DNA of 64,000 nt. It comes from Eutypa lata (lineage: Eukaryota > Ascomycota > Sordariomycetes > Xylariales > Diatrypaceae). Shown here piece after piece: positions 56,095 through 64,000 of this stretch. Made by a program: the position numbers and the translations under genes. The stretch spans positions 1,054,001 through 1,118,000 of the forward strand of contig JAKULF010000011.1 of assembly GCA_022661535.1 (NCBI GenBank), given 5' to 3'. The notes beneath the pieces are model-generated. The model saw only the letters and a program-made list of their open reading frames with translations. It did not search any database and was not told where the DNA came from. Position 1 is the first letter of the stretch, and the number at the start of each line of letters is the position of its first letter.

Positions 56095-58228
56095 ATGGAG
56101 GAAGTCGACCGCGAGCTGATGCGGGCGGAAGAGGACGCGCGCAGGGACAGGACGCAGAGCCCGAGGAGCCCGGCCCCTCACCGGTCCAGCAACGAGGTCG
56201 AGCGAGCCGTGACGGCCTCGTCGGTATCGACGTCGTCGAGCGGGGGATCGGCCCGGAACCGGGGAGACAGAGATGGAGGAGGCATGAACATCAGCCGCAT
56301 CCCGACGTCGCGCGAGCTCGAGAGGAACCCCACCGTGCTCAGCCGGATCCAGACGGCGAAGAGCCAGCACAGCGCCACCGTCGGCCGGAGCGCCCACAGC
56401 CGGCGGCCCGAGACGCCGCTCCCCAACTTCGGGGGCGGCAAGCCCCTGCCGCCGCAGCTGCCCAACCAGGAGGACTACGTCGTCGAGTTCGACGGGCCCG
56501 ACGACCCGTATCATGCCCAGAATTGGCCTACTAAGAAGAAGTGCGTTTTAACTCCCTACTCCTACGAAGACCCCCCCCCCCCTGTGAATGCCTTTTTTTG
56601 CCCGGAAGTAATTTCTACATATATAGCGACTAACATGAACCCCCTTTTTCAACAAAAAATAGGTTATTAACAGCTGCTATGCTCGGCTATACCACCATGA
56701 CATCAGCCTTCGCATCGAGCATCTTCTCGTCGGCGACGGCGGCCATCGCGGCGGAGTTCGACGTCAGCACGGAGGTCGGGCTCCTGGGCGTGTCGCTCTT
56801 CGTGCTGGGGTTCGCGACGGGGCCGACGCTCTGGGCGCCGCTCTCGGAGCTCAAGGGGCGGCGGCTGCCGATCGTGATCGCCATGTTCGGGTTCTCCGTC
56901 TTCTCGATCGCGTGCGCCACGGCCAAGGACCTGCAGACGGTGCTGATCTGCCGGTTCTTCTCGGGGTTCTTCGGGGCCTGCCCCCTGGCCGTCGTCGCGG
57001 CCGTCTTCTCCGACATGTTCGACAACGCGACGCGGGGGTCCGCCATCACGCTGTTCTCGATGACGGTGTTCACGGGGCCCTTGCTGGCCCCCTTCGTCGG
57101 CGGCTTCATCACCCAGTCGTACCTCGGCTGGCGCTGGACCGAGTACATCGTCTCGTTCATGGGGTTCCTGGCCTTCGCGCTCGACCTGCTCTTCCTGCGC
57201 GAGACCTACCCGCCCGTGATCCTGATCGCCAAGGCGGCCGAGCTGCGGCGCCGCACCCAGATCTGGGGCATCCACGCCAAGCAGGAGGAGATCGAGGTCG
57301 ACTTCGGCGAGCTCCTCCAGAAGAACTTCACGCGCCCCATGCGCCTGCTGTTCGGCGAGCCCATCGTCACCGCCATCTCCGTCTACATGGCCTTCATCTA
57401 CGGCCTGCTCTACCTGTTCCTGACGGCCTACGCCTTCGTCTTCCAGGGCGTCCACCACTTCAACTCGGGCGAGTCGGGTCTGGCCTTCTTCGGCATGATC
57501 GTCGGCCAGCTCATTGCCGGCACCACCGTGCTTCTCATGCAGCCTGCGTACCAGCGCAAGCTCAAGGCTAACAACGGTGTCCCTATCCCGGAGTGGCGTC
57601 TTCCCATCGTTGTTGTCGGAGGTGTCGCCTTCACCGGTGGCGTTTTCTGGTTCGGGTGGGCCGGGTACGACCCTAACGTCCACTGGATCGTGCCCGCCTT
57701 GTCTGGTCTCCTGACCGGCTTCGGTCTGATGGCCATCTTCCTTCAGCTGCTGAACTACCTGGTCGATGCGTACCTTATGTTGTAAGTTTAACCTACCTAC
57801 TCACCTACTCACTCACCCACAACAACAATATTTCCGTTCTATTCCCCCACCAAAAGCCCCCAAAAAGCTAACCCCATACATTCAGTGCCGCTTCCGCCAT
57901 CGCTGGCAACACGTTCCTGCGGTCCCTCTGCGGAGCGGGCTTCCCCCTATTCTCGAGCTACATGTTCAACGGGATGGGGATCCAGTGGGCGGCGACGCTC
58001 CTGGGGTGCGTGGCGGCCGTGCTCGTCCCCATCCCCGTCATCTTCTACCTGTACGGCGCTAAGATCCGGGCGAAGAGCAAGTTCGCGCCGACGATGCCCG
58101 GCAACACGCCCGGCGCCGCCGCGGTGGACTCCGTCGAGCCCGGCTCCCTGTCCAGCAACGATCCCGAGAAGGACTTCGCGGCCGCGAGCAACGCGCCGAG
58201 GACCGCGAACGGCCAGGAGCAGGCTTGA
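56095..58228 (+). CDS. MFS transporter, DHA1 family (TPO/polyamine or drug efflux type)
   Basis: Three exons, 56095-56540, 56663-57781 and 57886-58228, give 635 residues, all joins in frame. A 150-residue cytosolic N-terminus rich in Arg, Ser and charged residues ends in [14 protein letters not shown], the conserved approach to TM1 in this family. Twelve membrane segments follow. Signature motifs are [15 protein letters not shown] (motif A region), [13 protein letters not shown] and [12 protein letters not shown] (antiporter motif C). The last exon holds [11 protein letters not shown] and [11 protein letters not shown], then a polar tail. Relatives act as proton antiporters for polyamines, azoles or other drugs at the plasma membrane; the substrate is not predictable. 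Intron 1 contains a C-run and a short A-run. Confidence 0.9.
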
Positions 58229-59892
58229 TTTTTCTACTTAAAATCTATCCTAACCTAACCTACCTATCTATCTATGGTCAGGAAATACGCTTGTCCGTGT
58301 GACTGGCTGGTTTACCCTGAACATAGCATTGGTACTTGTGTACCTACATACTACTTACCTTAATTTTTCCAATATATATTACCTCACAGAACGAGACATA
58401 TGCGCGATGCATGAAGGGGATGATGGGATCGGGGGCTCCAAAAAAAACTGAATAGAGACGGGGATGCATTTGCTATCCGGCGTTCGGGAGGGTCAAAAAG
58501 AATGACCGTCATTGATAGAATGTGGGAGCTGACCTAACGGGTATATATGGTGTATATGTGATGTGTGTGTACATGAATCATGAGCGAGCATGATATAACG
58601 CTTGTTCCGTGTTCATAATTTATTTTATCTAGAATAAAACCTAATGCAGTAATTGTCGATGTATTGTAGTAATCGTCTCCTTCGTTGTGATGGTACCTGG
58701 CGAGTTTTTAAAGATTTTCAGATAGTAGGAGAATCTGAAGGGATTCGGTGTCTACTTACTAGGTAAATTATACCTAGAATGAGGACCTTCAATGTTGGCA
58801 GACGTTCTCGGATCATTCATTATGCGACCTTTGACTGGAGGGCGTGCAAGCCTCTTTTTGTCAGAATAGGCGTTAACGAATTACACACCTAGGGAAATAA
58901 TACTTTCCCACACTCAAAAGAACCCGGCGCCTATCGTGAGGATCTAGCTAGTATTGGATGGCTACTAGGTAGTAGCTAATGCTAGCCAAGAGACGTCAGC
59001 AGGACCCTGGAGCTCAACTACCCCGCCCCCTCCTTGAGCGTGGGATGAGATGAGGGGGGTGTTGAGGGCTGGATTATAGCCAACCTAGACATCGCGTAAG
59101 AACGGTAAAGGGGGGCAGTTTCAGCCCTATTCTGTGAATATGTGCATAAGTACCTATATATTAGGAATGTGTATACAGGTGATATACGTGAATGTGATGT
59201 ACAACGTACTGATCTCGTATAAGCTTATCAAATTCGATCTCAATTTATTATATAGCCTACACTTTCCTAATCGATGTAGAGAGAAAGTCGTTTATATTAG
59301 TGCTTATCATACACCCATATATACCTAGTTATATATCGTTAAGCACTAAGCAGATAATACCTACGCATGGATTAGACAAACCAGCAAAATAAAGCTAGGT
59401 AATTTCATACATAGTAGTAGAGTCTGTCTATATGAACGAATTGGAGAAGAGCGGCAACAGCCGTGGAGCCAAGAGAACAGGGGGGCAGTGTGGAGGGGTC
59501 GCGTAGCATAGGAGGATTTATAATATACTGGCTGAACATTTTCCCCTTAGGAAAATATGTGGGAATATTAATTAGTTATTTGGGTTAAATATGAAAGTCG
59601 AAGGAACGACGTATCATTTCTTGTGGGTAATAGAGTGCGTACATATACGAAGCTTGCACGCCCTCCAGGATCTACGAGCAGCGTAGCCACAGATGAAACC
59701 CCAGAAGGTATCCAACCAGATCACTTATATATAGTAAGCTGGAGACGCGGAATCAACCCACGAACCTTCTTTATCTTCAGATCCAAAGGATTTGGGTTGT
59801 TGCATAGCATTGTTAGACGCCATATCCCCAAAAGGTCGGAGAAAGTCCCTCGACACCATCGCCTACCGACACTACCACGAGCAGTAATATCC
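58229..59892. other. Intergenic region, 1.66 kb
   Basis: Between two + strand genes; AT-rich in the middle. Short open frames lack support. An upstream in-frame extension of the GFA gene exists from 59623 but has no ATG-led family similarity, so it is treated as 5' UTR. Confidence 0.35.
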
Positions 59893-60277
59893 ATGTCAGG
59901 GTCGACCGAGTCTGGAAAGAAAGGAGGCGGCGAGGGAGAGGAGACGAAGCCGAGCGGCACCTACGAGGCTGGTTGCCACTGCGGCTACATCAAGTATAGC
60001 GTCACGCTGTCACCTCCGTTTCCAGAGTACAAGGCCTTGAATTGCAATTGCTCGGCGTGCACGAAGCTGGGGTACCTGCTTATATGTAAGTTAAAACCTA
60101 CCTTTCCATCCGTGATCTCATTTTAGTCGTTGGTTCGCAGAGGGGAGAAGGTCTGGTTTTATATGAGTCACCTTTTCACTGCTGGTTTATGTTCCGATGA
60201 CTTAGTCATCTCTCTCTCTCTTTTGGTGCATACGTGAAGAGAGACAGGGGTATAGATAGAGATGACAATGTAGACGT

Positions 60278-60316
<39 letters not shown>

Positions 60317-61391
60317 TGTGTGTGTGTAGTTCGATGCGGTGATGTTTCCTGAGGTGAGATGTCGTGTCGTTGTTGAGAGCATGTCAGACAGTGGGTTATC
60401 CGGTTACCTACCTAAGTTGTTGAGTGACTGACTTGTTGTCTGGTTGTCGTGTTTCCTTCATACGCCCACTGTGGGGGGGCATAAGGAAATGGCCCAGTTA
60501 TGACTTCACAGAACGGTTGTTATATCTGCATCACCATGATCCTCGATCATCTACCCAGAACACTTCCTCACTATACCCTGTACCCTGTCCTCTAAAAAAA
60601 CTTTAACATCTATACTTGCGTCATTCACCCCCCTTAGGAGAATGGTGTTATTCCTCTGCTCATAATAACTGAATATATACAACAGATCCTACGGCTGATA
60701 ATGTCGTTTGGCACAACAATGGCCGAGAGCGGTGCGGCGTCTACCAGTTCAACACGAAGCAGAAAGATCAGGTGAGTTCGGTCTGAGTCATAGTTGGTGT
60801 GGCTTTTCGCCCCTCTCTCTCTATTTTTGCTCTCATCTCACCCATCCCGTTACCCCTGAAGAACAAGAGCATGCCTATAGTATCACAGACTAAAATGACA
60901 TCCCGAAACGACCACATCGGTTGCTCAACATAGCTTCAGAGACTAGTTGGTAGACTAGACTTATCTATGGAATGATGCCGTTAAGTATGAGTGAAATTGT
61001 GGAACAACCGACTAATACAATGAACACGAACAGCTATTCTGCCCGAAATGTGGCACCAGCATCGGTATCGACTTTCGCGAAGTGCATAAACCTCACACGT
61101 ACGGAATCAGCGTAAGTAGTTTTTCGTTCTAGTTCAGTTCTCGATAAAGGGGAAAGCTATAGATCAAGACCACTACCACCCTTGAACCTGAACCTCTCAA
61201 CTTTGAGCTCAGACTTTACCACCATTATGTACCGTATAATAACAATATACACACACTCATAGGCTCGAACAATCTACGGCATCAACCTCGACGAGCTGGA
61301 GTTGAAGAAGTTCGCCGGGACGGACAAGGTGCCCCCGGCAGGCGACCTATCGGGGCAGTGGTGGGATGAGGAGAAGCAGGAGATGAAGTAG
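59893..61391 (+). CDS. GFA/CENP-V domain protein (glutathione-dependent formaldehyde-activating-like)
   Basis: Four exons, 59893-60085, 60686-60771, 61034-61111 and 61263-61391, encode 161 residues. Seven cysteines follow the zinc-binding pattern of the GFA fold: C-H-C-G at 28-30, C-N-C-S-A-C at 51-56 and C-P-K-C-G at 96-99. The Y-Q-F-N-T-K segment and A-R-T-I-Y-G-I-N also fit fungal members. Introns are large for this genome (600, 262 and 151 nt), so the coding sequence occupies only a third of the locus. The first intron contains a long GA/GT microsatellite. The start at 59893 was chosen as the first ATG giving a short polar lead into the domain. Most fungal GFA proteins have no tested substrate; formaldehyde activation should not be assumed. 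Confidence 0.88.
60283..60329 (+). repeat. Compound (GA)n(GT)n microsatellite in a GFA intron
   Basis: An uninterrupted run of GA units followed directly by GT units, about 47 bp, inside intron 1 of the GFA gene. Confidence 0.85.
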
Positions 61392-61978
61392 GAGTGATAG
61401 GATGAGGATAGGACGTGATCATGTGGTATAAGTCTCTGACTGACTGTGGAAGACACGGGTTGGATAGGATGGGTGTATGAGAAAGCAGAGTGTGGAGTGA
61501 AGAGTAGCTTGGCTAGGTAGTTTGGCGGGTTGTTCGTCCACTAGGAGATAATGGATAAGTTTTTGCTGTATTGTTGGCTCCTTGGTCGTATGAAGCTTTA
61601 CTTACTTATGGGCATCTCATCCGTGATGAGACGTCTACGATTATATAATGAGATCTATAGATGTCGTAGTAGAATATAAGATCTCAACATGAAAAAGAAA
61701 AAGGAAAGCATAAAATGGAGATGGAGTCATCATCAGCAGTTAAGAAAAGCATTTCATTACCTAACTAGCACGAGAAAACATACATCTATTTCAAATCCGA
61801 TAAACTGAGGACTTACATATGTAGAACAACAGTTGCAGTCAAACCTGCTGGCATCGGCTCATGAGGAAACAGATAGCAAAGCATATGGCATAGCATGGTA
61901 TAACACGTCATGATGAAGATTATTTTACTTCTTTTACGTCTTTTATATTTCTACTCCCGTTGACATTAAACACCTACT
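61392..61978. other. Convergent intergenic region
   Basis: About 590 bp between the stop codons of the GFA gene and TRP2. Likely 3' UTRs; no gene seen. Confidence 0.4.
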
Positions 61979-64000
61979 TCAACCCTGTTTTTGTTGCTTC
62001 TGCTTTTGCCGCTGGCTGTACAGGGACTCCGCCGACGTGATGCAGTGCATGTTGGCGCCGAGCTTGTTCATCGTCTCAAGCCATTCCTCGTATTCATCTG
62101 AGTCGAAGACTATACCGCCACCTATGTTTGGAAGAAAAATAAAATGTCAGTTCAGTTAATTAGTCTTAGGCAATGTTCGCCCTTATTTGTACGATTCTAG
62201 TGTCTAGGCTCACCCGTCCATGGAAGAAAAGAAGGCAAGGGAAAGAGGGGGTGGAGGTTTGGGAGATACTTTATCCAAGCGAGGAAAATGGAGGAAGCAA
62301 TAGAATATAATATAACACTCTTTCTGCACACACATGCAAGGAAAGCGAAATAAAAATAGGGGGGGGGAGGGTTGGAGATGAAGGCAAGGACAAAAACAAG
62401 GCTTCCCAACGGAAAGAGGGAAAACAGGAAACGATGAAAACAAAGCACAAGAAGAAGACGACTCACCAGCCTGCAAATAAGCGACCCCATCCTTGACCAT
62501 CATAGTGCGCAGCGCAATGCACGTATCCATGGCGCCGCGGGCCTCCCTGCCCTCGCCGCCGTCGACGTCGACGCTCCCGTAGCCGAAGTAGCCGACGGCG
62601 CCGGCGTAGACGCCGCGGCGCTCCTGCTCGAGCTCGGCGATGAGCTCCATGGCCCTGACCTTGGGGGCGCCGGAGACGGTGCCGGCGGGGAAGATGGAGC
62701 GGAAGGCGTCGAAGCGGGTGCGCCCTTCCCGCAGGACCCCGGACACCTGCGACACCAGGTGCTGGACGTGGCTGAACTTCTCGACCACCATGAGGCGGTC
62801 GACGCGCGTCGTCCGCGGGTCGCACACCCGGTTGACGTCGTTGCGCGCCAGGTCCACCAGCATGACGTGCTCGGCGCGGTCCTTGAGCGAGCTCCGGAGC
62901 GCGTCCGCGAGCCGCGCGTCGTCGTCCGCCGTGCGGCCCCGCTTCACCGTCCCCGCGATCGGGTGCGTTATGATGCGGCCGCCCTCCTCTTTGACGAGGA
63001 GCTCGGGCGACGCCCCGACGATCTGGAATCCCCCTTCCCCGCTATCGTCGCCACCGCAATCGATGTAGAACAGATAGGGCGACGGGTTCACCGTCCGCAG
63101 GTGCCGGTAGATGTTGAACGGGTGCAGGGACGTGGGGCGCGCGAACCGCTGCGACGGCACGGCTTGGATGATGTCGCCCGCGACGATGTGCTTCTTGAGC
63201 TCGGTGACGTGGCGCTCGTACCCGTCGCGGCCGATGTTGGACGTGTACTCGCGGCCGAGCTCGATGGGCTGCTGCTCCGGGAGGGGGATATCGGGGGCGT
63301 TGAGGACGTCGACGAGCTCGGCGATGATGGCCGTGGCGCGGGCGTACTCATCCGCGAGCGCTTTCGCTTTCGCTTTCGCTTTCTCTTTTCCTTCGCTACT
63401 ACTACCATTTGATGATGATGATGAGGAGGAATCCAGGTAATCCTCCGGTATCTGCAAATACGTGATGACTTTCGCGACGCCGTAGAACCTATCAAAGGCG
63501 ACGATGGTGTCGAACAGCATGAACAGGGACTCGGGGATGCCGAGGGGATCTCGCATGGGGCGGGCGGTCTTCGGCTCGAAGTAGCGCACGCAGTCGTAGC
63601 CCACGTAGCCGATGGCGCCTCCTGTCAGGGGCGGGAGCTGGAGACCCGGGACCTCGGCGACGGCGTGCAGCGCGAGCTCGGCCTCGAGGGCCGGTAAGGG
63701 GTCGACGGCATCGCCGTGTCCGGGGCCGGTCTTGAGGATCTTGCGCGGGTTCGCGCCGACGAAGCTGTATCGGCCTACTTGCTCGGTCGCGGCGCTCTCG
63801 TACAGGAACGAGTAGTTCGACTGTGACTGGGACTTGGAGCGGTGGTGGGCGGCGATCTTCAGGTAGGCGGCCGAGGGCGTGACGAGGTCGGAGGGGATCT
63901 GGCCGTACAAGGGTACCAGGTTCGGCTTCTTGGCGCCTGGCTTTTGGGGTTTCGCGAGAAGCTCTTTGATCGTTTCGAGAGTCGGTTGAACGACGTGCTG
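61979..64000 (-). CDS. TRP2: Anthranilate synthase component I, N-terminus beyond the window
   Basis: Partial at the right edge: 64000-62467 and 62121-61979 encode the last 558 residues. The enzyme converts chorismate to anthranilate with ammonia supplied by the TrpG partner, the first committed step of tryptophan synthesis. The chorismate-binding domain is complete: V-G-A-S-P-E-L-L-V, H-P-I-A-G-T-V-K-R-G, D-L-A-R-N-D-V-N-R-V and F-P-A-G-T-V-S-G-A-P-K-V-R-A-M. The Y-S-F-L-Y-E-S segment near the edge corresponds to the feedback-inhibition motif region (LLES). The 345-nt intron is the largest in this gene and is needed to reach Q-A-G-G-G-I-V-F-D-S-D and the end of the domain. After the family end there is a Gln/Lys-rich tail. 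A Ser run plus a K-A-K-A-K-A-K stretch (near 63360-63425) makes a species-specific loop. Confidence 0.93.

Noticed and set aside
56703..57683. 326-codon minus-strand frame antisense to the DHA1 transporter
   Set aside because: Glu/Arg/Gly-rich artefact frame opposite a clear transporter gene.
60283..60329. CRISPR-like or satellite array
   Set aside because: It is a simple dinucleotide microsatellite with no spacers; no CRISPR array is expected in a fungal nuclear genome and none was seen.

Overview
The window is nuclear DNA of a filamentous ascomycete (Pezizomycotina, most likely a Sordariomycete). The support is: intron-containing genes with short introns (about 50-80 nt, GT..AG, with CTAAC/TGCTGAC-type branch sites); fungus-specific gene content such as DAD3 of the DASH complex, GH18 and GH105 secreted hydrolases and a DUF1996 protein; and an AT-rich block carrying the C:G to T:A signature of repeat-induced point mutation (RIP). 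Species cannot be named from the sequence alone. Exon models were built by hand from splice signals and checked for reading-frame continuity.

Layout. The first 134 bases hold the end of an alpha/beta hydrolase gene. From 1491 to 8836 lies a RIP-destroyed LTR retrotransposon with 174-bp LTRs, a 5-bp target-site duplication and a GC-rich island that escaped mutation. It is inserted in a tRNA-like (SINE-like) repeat that has two more copies near 46 kb. From 9.5 to 28 kb are a GH105 hydrolase, an F-box-like protein, the Rgp1 trafficking factor, a GH18 chitinase with a nested chitin-binding domain, a five-exon coiled-coil protein of unknown function, and a DUF1996 protein whose signal-peptide exon carries an apparent 2-bp frameshift.

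From 28.5 to 44 kb is a dense housekeeping block: RFC1 (clamp loader), GCN5 (histone acetyltransferase), MRPL16 (divergent from GCN5), an unknown acidic protein, a one-TM microprotein, MRPS5, DAD3 and a CorA-like membrane protein. From 44 to 59.9 kb is a looser, repeat-bearing region with a small Cys-containing candidate gene, a myo-inositol-type MFS transporter with a GC-AG intron, an Ap4A phosphorylase (APA2 type), a gene-free stretch of about 4.9 kb, and a DHA1/TPO-type MFS transporter. The right end holds a GFA-domain protein and most of anthranilate synthase component I (TRP2), which runs off the window.

There is no operon-like logic. The genes serve separate processes (DNA replication, chromatin, mitochondrial translation, kinetochore, vesicle traffic, tryptophan synthesis, sugar/drug transport, plant or fungal wall degradation). 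Secreted and accessory genes lie next to the transposon and repeats, and conserved genes lie in the centre. No secondary-metabolite cluster, CRISPR array, rRNA or convincing tRNA gene was seen.
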